Positions 1 to 8,064 of a stretch of 11,407 nucleotides of DNA are shown in pieces (positions within the stretch are counted from its first letter, which is position 1; each line of letters begins with the position of its first letter). Made by a program: the position numbers and the translations under genes. The stretch covers positions 1-11,407 of the forward strand of contig CALDZZ010000252.1 of NCBI GenBank assembly GCA_937944075.1, given 5' to 3'. The notes under the pieces are model-generated. The model searched no databases. It was not told the DNA's origin and worked only from the letters and a program-made list of their open reading frames with translations. The DNA is from an uncultured Rhizobiaceae group bacterium (GTDB lineage: Bacteria > Pseudomonadota > Alphaproteobacteria > Rhizobiales > Rhizobiaceae).

Positions 1-1131
1 CATGCAGGCAGTCAATGTGCCAACAGCAAAGAGACCGCCACCCATGCCAATAAGAGCAGTGCCAAAGCGGAACAGATTGGCTGAATCAAATGGCGCTGCA
101 AAAATAACGGCGCAAAAGGCACAAACACCAATCAGGGTTCCTAGAGCTGCAAGGCGATAAGGGTCACGGCCGCTCGAAAGCATTTTGGCAGCCATGGCAA
201 ACCCGACCATGGTACCGCCTGCAAACACTGCGTTCAGAAGGGTTGTCTGACTAACAGACAGGTTCAGCACTTCACCACCATAAGGTTCCAGCAAAACGTC
301 CTGCATGGAGAACCCAATGGTTCCAAGCGCAACAGCAACTAGAAGGCGCAAACTGCGTTTGTCTTGTCGATACATGGCCCAGGCTTCCCTGAAATTAGGC
401 GTGTGACGCTCTGGCGATGTTTCAGATGGACGACGCGGTTCCTGCTTCCAAAGTGCAATCACGTTAAGGACCATCGTAACGGCAGCAGCACCCTGTACCA
501 CTTGTATCAGGCGAACAGATGAGAAATCTTCCAAAAGGAAACTGAATACAATGGCAGAGACAAACATTCCGACCAGCAACATCATGTAAACAAGAGCCAC
601 AACACGCGGACGGCTTTCCTCGGGAGCAATATCGGTTGCAAGTGCAAGACCTGCAGTTTGAACCATGTGAACCCCGAAGCCCACTGAAACAAAGGCAAAG
701 GCTGCAGCAACCGGACCTGCCCAGTCCGGCCCGAGGGTTTGGGATTGAAGTAACAGCAAGGCAAACGGCATGATTGCCAATCCGCCAAACTGGATCAGTG
801 TACCAAACCAGATGTAAGGCACACGTTTCCAGCCAAGCAGTGACTTGTGTGTATCAGATTGAAAACCAATCAGTGCACGCGCCGGTGCAAACAAAAATGG
901 AAGGGCAACCATAACCGCAACCAGTGAGGCAGAGACACCCAATTCCAAAATCATCACACGGTTCAGCGTACCTGTGAGTAATACCGCAGCCATGCCAACA
1001 GAAAACTGGAACAGCGACAAGCGCAGCAAACGACCCAAAGGCAGGTCGTCTGTTGCAACGTCAGCAAACGGAAGAAACTTTGTTCCTACCTGTCTCCAAA
1101 AGTCAGCAATGTTGGGTTTTACTTCATTCAT
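1..1131 (-). CDS. lhaA: LhaA/PucC-family light-harvesting complex 1 assembly protein (3' end cut by window edge)
   Basis: An open frame runs from ATG 1131 to the left edge without a stop, giving 377 codons; the family is usually about 470 residues, so the C-terminus is missing. The protein is a polytopic inner-membrane member of the PucC/LhaA branch of the major facilitator fold, which assists assembly of the LH1 antenna around the reaction centre. Visible hallmarks are the amphipathic start MNEVKPNIADFW, a first membrane segment near 'LFQFSVGMAAVLLTGTLNRV' (about residues 40-58), and the family motif RALIGFQSDTHKS followed by LLGWKRVPYIW (about 85-108). Several more hydrophobic segments follow. 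The start ATG overlaps the bchM stop (ATGA), and the only Shine-Dalgarno-like element, GGAG, lies about 11 nt upstream inside bchM, so translation is probably coupled. In related clusters puhA follows lhaA; that would lie beyond the edge and cannot be checked here. LhaA is preferred over PucC because of the bchM neighbour. Confidence 0.93.
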   Translation of the reverse strand, partial: MNEVKPNIADFWRQVGTKFLPFADVATDDLPLGRLLRLSLFQFSVGMAAVLLTGTLNRVMILELGVSASLVAVMVALPFLFAPARALIGFQSDTHKSLLGWKRVPYIWFGTLIQFGGLAIMPFALLLLQSQTLGPDWAGPVAAAFAFVSVGFGVHMVQTAGLALATDIAPEESRPRVVALVYMMLLVGMFVSAIVFSFLLEDFSSVRLIQVVQGAAAVTMVLNVIALWKQEPRRPSETSPERHTPNFREAWAMYRQDKRSLRLLVAVALGTIGFSMQDVLLEPYGGEVLNLSVSQTTLLNAVFAGGTMVGFAMAAKMLSSGRDPYRLAALGTLIGVCAFCAVIFAAPFDSANLFRFGTALIGMGGGLFAVGTLTACM

Positions 1132-1835
1132 GAACGTTTAAGCTCCAACGCTTGTGATTTGTAAAATCCGGTAGAAATTTTTCGCATGCGGAAACTGTTG
1201 TAGCCATCACCACGAAGCTTTTCGCTTTCGGCAATTGCTTCAACCATCTTGCGTTCCTTGACAGGCTCGATTGCCGGAGAGCGATCGTTTTTTGGAAATA
1301 TCTTCCCAACCGCTTTCATCACTTCAAGTGCAGGGGTGCTGGGTGCAAAGGTAAAAGACATATTCTCTTTTGCACGTGGCCCAAGCGCTTCAAGGAAGTT
1401 CATGATTTCAGGTAGCGGATAGTGGATGAAAGAATCCATTGCGACAATATAGTCAAACTCTCCATGGCCCGGATCCATCATGTCGCCAGCAAGAAACTCA
1501 ATCTTGCCTTTGCTCAAATCGGTTGGCATCCGCTTTTGCGCTTCTTCAATCAGTGCTGGCGAAATGTCGATTGCCAGAACATCTGCACCTCTTCGTGCGG
1601 CTTCTATGGCCAACATTCCGGTGCCACATCCCGCATCCAGAATGCGCGCGCCAGACAAATCTTCCGGCAGCCATTCAAGAAGTGTGTTGCGCATTTCCTC
1701 ACGTCCCTTGCGAACGGTTTCACGAATGCGCGAAACAGGCGTGTTGGAAGTCAAAGCCACCCATTTGTCTTTTGCAGTACGATCAAAATAGGTTTGCAGT
1801 TCTTCGCGTTTGGTTTCATACGTTGCGTTGCTCAT
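1128..1835 (-). CDS. bchM: Magnesium-protoporphyrin IX O-methyltransferase BchM
   Basis: BchM uses S-adenosylmethionine to methylate the ring C propionate of Mg-protoporphyrin IX, the step after Mg chelation. The 235-residue product is a class I methyltransferase: motif I ILDAGCGTG is at residues 65-73, the acidic end of strand 2 follows in VLAIDIS, and FDYIVAMDSFIHYP matches the motif around strand 4. The N-terminus (YFDRTAKDKW... VSRIRETVRKGREEMRNTLLEWLP) is typical of BchM. Two ATGs compete, at 1841 and 1835. AGGAGG at 1844-1849 is only 2 nt from the first but 8 nt from the second, so the start MSNATYETKREEL at 1835 is preferred; the other would add Met-Ala. The gene follows bchL almost directly, and its stop overlaps the lhaA start. 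The identification is secure from motifs and context; the start is inferred. Confidence 0.95.
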   Translation of the reverse strand: MSNATYETKREELQTYFDRTAKDKWVALTSNTPVSRIRETVRKGREEMRNTLLEWLPEDLSGARILDAGCGTGMLAIEAARRGADVLAIDISPALIEEAQKRMPTDLSKGKIEFLAGDMMDPGHGEFDYIVAMDSFIHYPLPEIMNFLEALGPRAKENMSFTFAPSTPALEVMKAVGKIFPKNDRSPAIEPVKERKMVEAIAESEKLRGDGYNSFRMRKISTGFYKSQALELKRS

Positions 1836-1843
1836 GGCCATAA

Positions 1844-1849
1844 CCTCCT
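1844..1849 (-). promoter_or_regulatory. Strong ribosome-binding site for bchM overlapping the bchL stop
   Basis: AGGAGG on the minus strand shares bases with the TAG stop of bchL (1848-1850). Its 8-nt spacing to ATG 1835, against 2 nt to ATG 1841, favours the second start. Ribosomes ending bchL would stop on top of this site, which suggests coupled translation. Confidence 0.8.
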
Positions 1850-2768
1850 AGTCGAATCCAAGAAAATCAAAGATTTCCCGATCCTTCATTGGAGTAGGCA
1901 TAAACGGATCACGCCCTTCCCACAGGGTTTCAGCAAGATTGAGATACTCATTTTGAACAGCAGTCAGTTCCGGGCTTTCTTCCATCTCGAAGATGGTTGA
2001 TTTTTTCAGACGAGAACGGCGAATGACATCAAGGTCAGGAAAATGCGCAATCTTGTCCATGCCAACGGCTTCGTTGAAGCGGTCAATCTCGTCTGTGTCC
2101 TTGGAACGGTTTGCAATAACGCCGCCAACGCGAACTTCATAATTTTTCGATTTCGCACCAATCGCAGCAACAATGCGGTTCATGGCAAAAATCGAGTCAA
2201 AGTCATTGGCTGTTACAACAAGTGCACGTTCGGCATGTTGTAACGGAGAGGCAAACCCACCACACACAACATCGCCAAGCACATCAAACAAGACAACATC
2301 ACTATCATCCAGAAGGTGATGTTCCTTTAATAGTTTAACAGTCTGACCCACAACATAGCCACCACAACCCGTGCCTGCAGGCGGGCCGCCAGCCTCAACA
2401 CACATCACACCGTTATAGCCTTCATAGACAAAGTCTTCCGTGCGCAGCTCTTCTGAGTGGAAGTTTACTTCCTCCAGTGCGTCAATCACGGTCGGCACCA
2501 GGCTTTTGGTAAGGGTGAAAGTACTGTCATGTTTTGGATCACAACCGATTTGCAAAACCCGTTTGCCAAGCTTGGAGAAAGCCGCAGACAAGTTTGAGGA
2601 GGTGGTTGATTTGCCAATGCCACCCTTGCCGTAGATGGCAAAGACCTTGGTGTTGCCAACATCCAGTTTGGCATCCAGTTTCACCTGAACTGACCCCTCA
2701 CCATCGAGGCCGGCGGGAAGGGGACGTTCCTTGCCCTTGAAATGTGTATTTGGTCCTACGATGTTCAT
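1848..2768 (-). CDS. bchL: Dark-operative protochlorophyllide reductase iron protein BchL
   Basis: BchL is the ATP-dependent homodimeric electron donor of light-independent protochlorophyllide reductase, homologous to nitrogenase NifH. It carries one [4Fe-4S] cluster between two subunits and passes electrons to BchNB. The 306-residue product has the P-loop YGKGGIGKST at 46-55, GCDPKHDST at 75-83, and the two expected cluster ligands C135 (in PAGTGCGG) and C169 (in DVLGDVVCGGF), 34 residues apart as in the family. C123 (GVMCVEAGG) corresponds to a further conserved NifH-like cysteine. About 40 polar residues precede the P-loop domain, as in other BchL proteins. The start ATG at 2766-2768 directly abuts the bchH TAA, with GAGGAG 6 nt upstream inside the end of bchH. 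BchX, the chlorophyllide reductase paralogue, is unlikely given the neighbours bchN, bchB, bchH and bchM. Confidence 0.97.
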   Translation of the reverse strand: MNIVGPNTHFKGKERPLPAGLDGEGSVQVKLDAKLDVGNTKVFAIYGKGGIGKSTTSSNLSAAFSKLGKRVLQIGCDPKHDSTFTLTKSLVPTVIDALEEVNFHSEELRTEDFVYEGYNGVMCVEAGGPPAGTGCGGYVVGQTVKLLKEHHLLDDSDVVLFDVLGDVVCGGFASPLQHAERALVVTANDFDSIFAMNRIVAAIGAKSKNYEVRVGGVIANRSKDTDEIDRFNEAVGMDKIAHFPDLDVIRRSRLKKSTIFEMEESPELTAVQNEYLNLAETLWEGRDPFMPTPMKDREIFDFLGFD

Positions 2769-5700
2769 TTACTTCTCCTCACCCGTCTCTATTCCCTCAA
2801 GACGGTCTTCCAATTCTTCATTTGCATTGCGCAATGCTTCAAGGGTCGCTTCATCCGGCGCCCAGTAGTCACGTTCGCTTGCTTCAATCAGTCTGCTCAC
2901 CATGCGTGATGATGAGGCAGGGTTAAGCTCTGCCAGGCGCTTGCGCATTTCATCGTCAAGCACGTATGTCTCGCTCAGTTTTTGATAGACCCAGGGCGAT
3001 ACCTGTCCGGTGGTTGCAGACCAGCCCATGGTATTTGTGACCTGTGCCTCAATCTGGCGAACACCTTCTGCACCATGTTCCAGCATGCCTTCAAACCATT
3101 TAGGGTTCAGCGAGCGGGTGCGTGTCTCAAGATTTACCTGTTCGCCCAATGTACGAACCTTGCCTTCGCCACGGGTCTGGTCCGAGATATAAACCGACAC
3201 CTCTTCACCCTTGGAGCGTTTCACAGCTTTTGAGATGCCACCCAGCGTATCAAAGTAATGATCAATGGTTGTCACACCCAGTTCAATGGAATCGAGGTTT
3301 TGATAAGCCATGTCGACCGTGCCCAAAACCTTGTCCAGCAATTGCTCTTGTTTATGTGTTTTGCCGCTTTTTGAAATCGCAAAGCATTTGCGGGTTGTGT
3401 AAGTGTCTGCAATTTCGTCATCGCCAGACCAGGCCGAGGACGAAATCAGATAATTTACATTCGATCCATAGGCGCCTTCTGCGTTGGAGAAAACGCGGTA
3501 AGCCGCTTCTTCCATATCACAACCCTCAGCTTCTGCATGGGCGAGTGCATGCTTGCGAATGAAATTCTGCTCAAGCGGCTCATCTGCAATTGCGGCAAGA
3601 TAACTTGCCTCTGCAAGCATTTTGGATTGCAACGGTAGAAGATCACGGAAGATGCCAGACAGGGTCATGACAACATCAATGCGGGGGCGTTTCAATTCAT
3701 CGAGCGGTATCAGCTCAGCTCCGGCAACACGACCATAGGAGTCTAGCCTAGGACGAGCGCCCATGAGCGCCATGGCCTGGGCAATGGGTCCACCTTCGGA
3801 TTTCAGATTGTCAGTTCCCCAAAGCACAACGGCAATGGTCTCTGGCAGGCGATTGTCTTCCTCGAGATGACGTTCAAGCACGCGTGCTGCCTGCATTGCA
3901 CCATCACGCACAGCATATTGGCTCGGAATTTTGAAGGGATCAAAGCCATGTATATTACGGCCTGTTGGCAGCATGTCAGGCGTACGGATCAGATCACCGG
4001 AAGGCGAAGGCTGAATGAACTTGCCATCAAGGGCAGATATAATGCCTTCCATCTCACGGTTTTCACTCAAATTGATATTGGCAGTTACCAGACGTTCAAC
4101 AAGTGCCTGGCTCGCATCATCGACAAGGCGGGGATGTGCGCCACAGCTGATTTCCTGAACTGTTTCCTTGGAAAGCTCTGCTTCTTCATCCCCTTCAGCC
4201 ATCAAGGTAAGCATCTCAAAACGCTCTTCCTCATTCATGGCCTGGCCTGCAATATGAAGGCCGTGCGGGATAAGGGAATATTCCATTTCAAGAATGGAAG
4301 CCGTAAGCGATGGGACAAGCGTTTCCTTGTTTTCAAGATCAAGCTTGTCAAGCAAGTCCAATTGTTCAGCCTGCGCCAGAATTATATCCATGATCTGGTC
4401 ACACTCAATGGTATCACTGGGCGTTGTATTGCGAAGACGCTCAAGTGAGGCTTTCAATTCACTCAATCCCTTGTAGAGACCTGCCTGTGTCAGGGGAGGT
4501 GTCATATAGGAAACGATTGTCGCCGCAGAACGGCGTTTTGCAATAGTGGCCTCAGATGGATTGTTTGCAGCATAGAAATAGAAATTCGGTAAATCTCCAA
4601 TCAGGCGATCAGGCCAGCAGGTCTCGCTCATGCCAGCCTGTTTGCCGGGCATGAACTCAAGTGCGCCATGCGTGCCAAAATGCAGAACCGCATCCGCTTT
4701 GTAAGTCTCTCTTAAATAACGATAGCAAGCTGCAAAGGAATGCGTAGGTGCAAAGCCTTTTTCAAACAACAGGCGCATCGGGTCGCCTTCATAGCCAAAG
4801 CCTGGCTGCACGACAATCAAAACATTACCAAACGCACGCCCCATAATGAAAAGTTGCCCGCCATTGGTATTGTCTCGACCAGGTGCAGGGCCCCATTGCG
4901 CTTCAATTTCAGCAAGATGTTTCTCGCCACGCACGTGGTCATCAACCGAAACCAGATCGTGTACATTGGCAAGCGCACCATGGTCTTCCGCATTGCCTTC
5001 TGTCACAAGCTTGCGAAGTTCGTCGACCGTCTCGGGCACTTCTACAGTATAGCCTTTTGCCGAAAGTTCTTTCAGCGTCGCATGAAGGCTTTCAAATACA
5101 GAAAGGAAAGCAGCTGTTCCGGTGTTGCCGGCATTGGGTGGGAAGTTGAAAATCGGAATGGCAATCTTGCGTGTCGAACGTTCCTTCCTGCGCAACGTGA
5201 CAAGTTTTTCAACACGGTTTGCAAGTGTGGAAACACGCTCCGGATGTGTTTGCATGCAGCGCTTGCCACTTGGGCAGGTGCCAAGCTGTTTTGAACATGT
5301 GCAGTTTTGTGTGTTTGTTGCATCTACATCAGGGCGACCACCAAAGACGATGGAACCCGTAGCCCCATCCAGTTCCGGAATGGCAACCATAATAGTCGTT
5401 TCAATCGGCATCAGGCCTTGTGTTGAAGCTTCCCATTTTGAAAGCGATTGGAACTCAGTCACATGCGCTGCAACATAAGGTACATCAAGCTTGCCCAATG
5501 CTTCAGCAGCAGCTTTTGCATCACTATAGGCAGGGCCACCAACCAGCGAAAAGCCTGTCAGGCTGACCAAGCCATCTATCGTAGCACCTTGCGGGTTTTG
5601 TGCGTCGTTGCCTGATAAAAACGCATCTATCGCAGGGCGCATGTCAAGGCCATTACAGAAGACCGGTACAACATTCATGCCCTTTGCTTCAAAGGCTGCA

Positions 5701-6524
5701 ATGGCACCATCATAATGGCCTGTGTCGCCTGACAAGATATAAGAACGCAAAACCAGCAGGCCAACAGTCCCCTTGGCATCTTCCTTCATGGGAAGATCAT
5801 CAATATTGGTTGTTACTCCGCCCTTCAATGCAGGGTGATAAATGCCGGTATCCGGATAATCTGTAGGTTCACCAACAGAAAGCTTGCCGCGCAGTTCAGC
5901 CCGTGCACCGTCTGAATAACGATTGACCAACATGCGAACCATATTGGCGATATTGTCACTGGAAGCTGCCAATCTGTATTGCAGTGCAAGGAAATAAATT
6001 CGAACATCTTGCGCTGTGCCTGGAATGAACTTCAGAATTTTTGGCAGGCGACGTAGCATCCGCATTTGGCGCTCGCCAGCAGACTTGTCATCGCTAGCGC
6101 CATTGTCCTTCTTGCCTCGCAGCTTTTTCAGCAAACCGGTAATTCCGCTTGCTTCCTTGTCCATGCGAAACTTGCCAATCTTGGTATTCTTGACAACTTC
6201 GGCAGAAGACAAACAGCACACCATGGCGTCACAAGCTTCACGTCTTGCTTCAAGATCCGGCAGGATTGCCTTGATATGATCTTCAAGAAACAGCATGGAA
6301 GCCAGAATAATATCACCCTTGGCAATATCAGCCTTGCAGCGTTGCAGTTCGGCTTCTGAATTGTCCCAATCGGTAGCGGCATGAATGGACAAATGCAGGT
6401 TGGGAAGCTCATTTGCCAAAAGCGCACGCGCTTCATCAACTGCACCAGTCATATGATGATCAAGCGTAATCAAAACCACATTAAGTGGGGCATTATTAGC
6501 GGCTGAAATGCGACTTGGCTTCAT
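2769..6524 (-). CDS. bchH: Magnesium chelatase large subunit BchH
   Basis: BchH binds protoporphyrin IX and, with the BchI-BchD ATPase, inserts Mg2+, the first committed step to bacteriochlorophyll. The frame stays open to an ATG at 6605, but the extra 27 residues lie inside bchB and look unlike BchH. ATG 6524 begins MKPSRISAANNAPLNVVLITLDHHMTG, a normal BchH N-terminus, and has GGAG 7 nt upstream, giving 1251 residues, a normal family length. The CobN/Mg-chelatase domain fills most of the protein. The signature HFGTHGALEFMPGKQ starts at residue 615, with VVQPGFGYEGDPMRLL shortly before it; the C-terminal third carries YGSNVNYLISSSAW, CFAISKSGKTHKQEQLLD and NTMGWSATTGQVSPWVYQ. A cysteine group C408-x-C410-x6-C417-x5-C423 could ligate a metal cluster. 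The frame is intact throughout. It overlaps the end of bchB by 29 nt and abuts bchL. Confidence 0.97.
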   Translation of the reverse strand: MKPSRISAANNAPLNVVLITLDHHMTGAVDEARALLANELPNLHLSIHAATDWDNSEAELQRCKADIAKGDIILASMLFLEDHIKAILPDLEARREACDAMVCCLSSAEVVKNTKIGKFRMDKEASGITGLLKKLRGKKDNGASDDKSAGERQMRMLRRLPKILKFIPGTAQDVRIYFLALQYRLAASSDNIANMVRMLVNRYSDGARAELRGKLSVGEPTDYPDTGIYHPALKGGVTTNIDDLPMKEDAKGTVGLLVLRSYILSGDTGHYDGAIAAFEAKGMNVVPVFCNGLDMRPAIDAFLSGNDAQNPQGATIDGLVSLTGFSLVGGPAYSDAKAAAEALGKLDVPYVAAHVTEFQSLSKWEASTQGLMPIETTIMVAIPELDGATGSIVFGGRPDVDATNTQNCTCSKQLGTCPSGKRCMQTHPERVSTLANRVEKLVTLRRKERSTRKIAIPIFNFPPNAGNTGTAAFLSVFESLHATLKELSAKGYTVEVPETVDELRKLVTEGNAEDHGALANVHDLVSVDDHVRGEKHLAEIEAQWGPAPGRDNTNGGQLFIMGRAFGNVLIVVQPGFGYEGDPMRLLFEKGFAPTHSFAACYRYLRETYKADAVLHFGTHGALEFMPGKQAGMSETCWPDRLIGDLPNFYFYAANNPSEATIAKRRSAATIVSYMTPPLTQAGLYKGLSELKASLERLRNTTPSDTIECDQIMDIILAQAEQLDLLDKLDLENKETLVPSLTASILEMEYSLIPHGLHIAGQAMNEEERFEMLTLMAEGDEEAELSKETVQEISCGAHPRLVDDASQALVERLVTANINLSENREMEGIISALDGKFIQPSPSGDLIRTPDMLPTGRNIHGFDPFKIPSQYAVRDGAMQAARVLERHLEEDNRLPETIAVVLWGTDNLKSEGGPIAQAMALMGARPRLDSYGRVAGAELIPLDELKRPRIDVVMTLSGIFRDLLPLQSKMLAEASYLAAIADEPLEQNFIRKHALAHAEAEGCDMEEAAYRVFSNAEGAYGSNVNYLISSSAWSGDDEIADTYTTRKCFAISKSGKTHKQEQLLDKVLGTVDMAYQNLDSIELGVTTIDHYFDTLGGISKAVKRSKGEEVSVYISDQTRGEGKVRTLGEQVNLETRTRSLNPKWFEGMLEHGAEGVRQIEAQVTNTMGWSATTGQVSPWVYQKLSETYVLDDEMRKRLAELNPASSSRMVSRLIEASERDYWAPDEATLEALRNANEELEDRLEGIETGEEK

Positions 6525-8061
6525 AAAGCGTCTCCATCGTGATTTCAGCAAGCCCAAGTTCATGGGCATATTTTTCAGTGTTTCTGCGTGCTTTGCCGCG
6601 CACAAAGAATGGTATTTTTTTCAGCTCTTTTTCAGCTTCCATGGCCCAGACCGGATTGTCATTGGCAGCATCAGCGGTGTTGGCAATACCCGCAGTATCT
6701 GCATCTGGCGCAGGATCAGCTTTCTTTGCAGAGTGGCCAAGGTGTGACGGGCCAGCTGCATCATTGAACTCAAAATCATCACGGAACATATGCAGCAAAT
6801 GCTCTTCAAGTCCCATCGTAAGCGGGTGAACAAGTGTATCAAACAAAACGTTTGCACCTTCAAAGCCCATTTGCGGTGAGTAGCGAGCCGGGAAATCCTG
6901 CACGTGAACTGGGGCAGAAATAACCGCTACCGGAATGCCCAGACGCTTGGCGATATGGCGCTCCATTTGAGACCCCAAAACCAATTCTGGTTGAAGCTTC
7001 TCGATTTGCTCTTCAACTTCGAGGTAATCATCTGTAATCAATGGCTCGATGCCGTATTCCTTTGCAGCATCACGCATGTCACGGGCGAATTCACGACTGT
7101 ATGTGCCAAGACCCACCACCTGATAACCCATCTCTTTTTGTGCAACGCGTGCCATGGCGATCGCATGGGTTGCATCTCCAAAAATAAAGACGCGTTTTCC
7201 GGTCAGGTAAGTTGAGTCGATTGAACGTGAGTACCAGGGCAGGCGGCTTTCATTGACGGAAATAAACTCTTCACATGTATCGCTATCAATGCTGGCCAAT
7301 TCGCATACTTCACGTATGAAATCATTGGTTGCGCCAACGCCAATGGGAACGGTCTTTGTGAATTCCTGTTTGAACTCACGTTTCATCCATTTGCATGCTG
7401 TGCCGCCCGTTTCAGGGTAAAGACAGACATTGAAGTCAGCCTGTTTTAAACGAAGAATGTCGGAAACGCTCGCATCAAGAGGGGCGACAATGTTTACCTG
7501 AATGCCCAACGCTTCAAGCGTATTGACGATTTCACGAACATCATCACGATGGCGGAACCCCAGTGCTGTGGGCCCTATGATGTTACAGGATGGTGCTTCA
7601 TTTTCAAACTTGTCCGGGCCTTGCGGCGCAATTGTCCTGACAATCTGATAGAAGGTTTCTGCCGCACCCCAGTTTTCCTTTTTGGAGTAGGAGGGCAAAT
7701 CAAGCGGAATAACAGGAACTGGCAATCCAAGGGTCTTTGATAGACCACCTGGATCATCCTGTATAAGTTCACCTGTGCAAGAGGCACCAACAATCATTGC
7801 AGCCGGATTAAAGCGTTCCTGCGCGTCGCGCGCAGCATCCATGAATAGCTGGCTGGTGTCGCCACCCAGATCACGAGCCTGAAATGTCGTATAGGTTACA
7901 GGCGGACGCTTCTTGCGGCGTTCAATCATTGTGAACAGAAGATCAGCGTAAGTATCACCCTGTGGCGCATGAAGCACATAGTGCAAGTCAGTCATCGCGG
8001 TTGCAATGCGCATTGCACCAACATGGGGCGGGCCTTCATATGTCCAAACGGTTAGCTGCAT
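6496..8061 (-). CDS. bchB: Dark-operative protochlorophyllide reductase subunit BchB
   Basis: BchB forms the catalytic BchN-BchB heterotetramer, the NifDK-like component that reduces ring D of protochlorophyllide without light. The 521-residue product starts MQLTVWTYEGPPHVGAMRIA, a typical BchB start. D36 (in APQGD) sits at the position where Asp36 of characterised BchB is the unusual fourth ligand of the NB [4Fe-4S] cluster. C95 (in VGASCTGELIQDDPGGL) is also conserved. D282 in LPWYSRSIDSTYLTGKRVFIFGD probably corresponds to the catalytic acid Asp274 of the Rhodobacter enzyme; this alignment is from memory. An Ala/Asp-rich linker (about 445-470) leads to the C-terminal domain WAMEAEKELKKIPFFVRGKARRNTEKYA. 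GGAGG lies 8 nt before the ATG, inside the end of bchN, whose stop is 3 nt away. The end of bchB overlaps the bchH start. Confidence 0.97.
   Translation of the reverse strand: MQLTVWTYEGPPHVGAMRIATAMTDLHYVLHAPQGDTYADLLFTMIERRKKRPPVTYTTFQARDLGGDTSQLFMDAARDAQERFNPAAMIVGASCTGELIQDDPGGLSKTLGLPVPVIPLDLPSYSKKENWGAAETFYQIVRTIAPQGPDKFENEAPSCNIIGPTALGFRHRDDVREIVNTLEALGIQVNIVAPLDASVSDILRLKQADFNVCLYPETGGTACKWMKREFKQEFTKTVPIGVGATNDFIREVCELASIDSDTCEEFISVNESRLPWYSRSIDSTYLTGKRVFIFGDATHAIAMARVAQKEMGYQVVGLGTYSREFARDMRDAAKEYGIEPLITDDYLEVEEQIEKLQPELVLGSQMERHIAKRLGIPVAVISAPVHVQDFPARYSPQMGFEGANVLFDTLVHPLTMGLEEHLLHMFRDDFEFNDAAGPSHLGHSAKKADPAPDADTAGIANTADAANDNPVWAMEAEKELKKIPFFVRGKARRNTEKYAHELGLAEITMETLYEAKSHFSR
6532..6535 (-). 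promoter_or_regulatory. Ribosome-binding site deciding the bchH start
   Basis: GGAG on the minus strand, inside the bchB coding region, lies 7 nt before ATG 6524. Together with homology of the downstream residues it rejects the upstream in-frame ATG at 6605. Confidence 0.7.
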
Positions 8062-8064
8062 GAT

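Noticed and set aside
1422..2000. 192-residue plus-strand open frame opposite bchM and bchL
   Set aside because: It spans two well-supported genes on the other strand, has no homology I recognise and reads as an antisense shadow. The same holds for the long plus-strand frames at 3867-4448 and 4740-5294 opposite bchH.
6525..6605. Upstream in-frame ATG of bchH adding 27 residues
   Set aside because: The extension lies wholly inside bchB, does not resemble a BchH N-terminus, and ATG 6524 has a well-spaced GGAG followed by normal BchH sequence.
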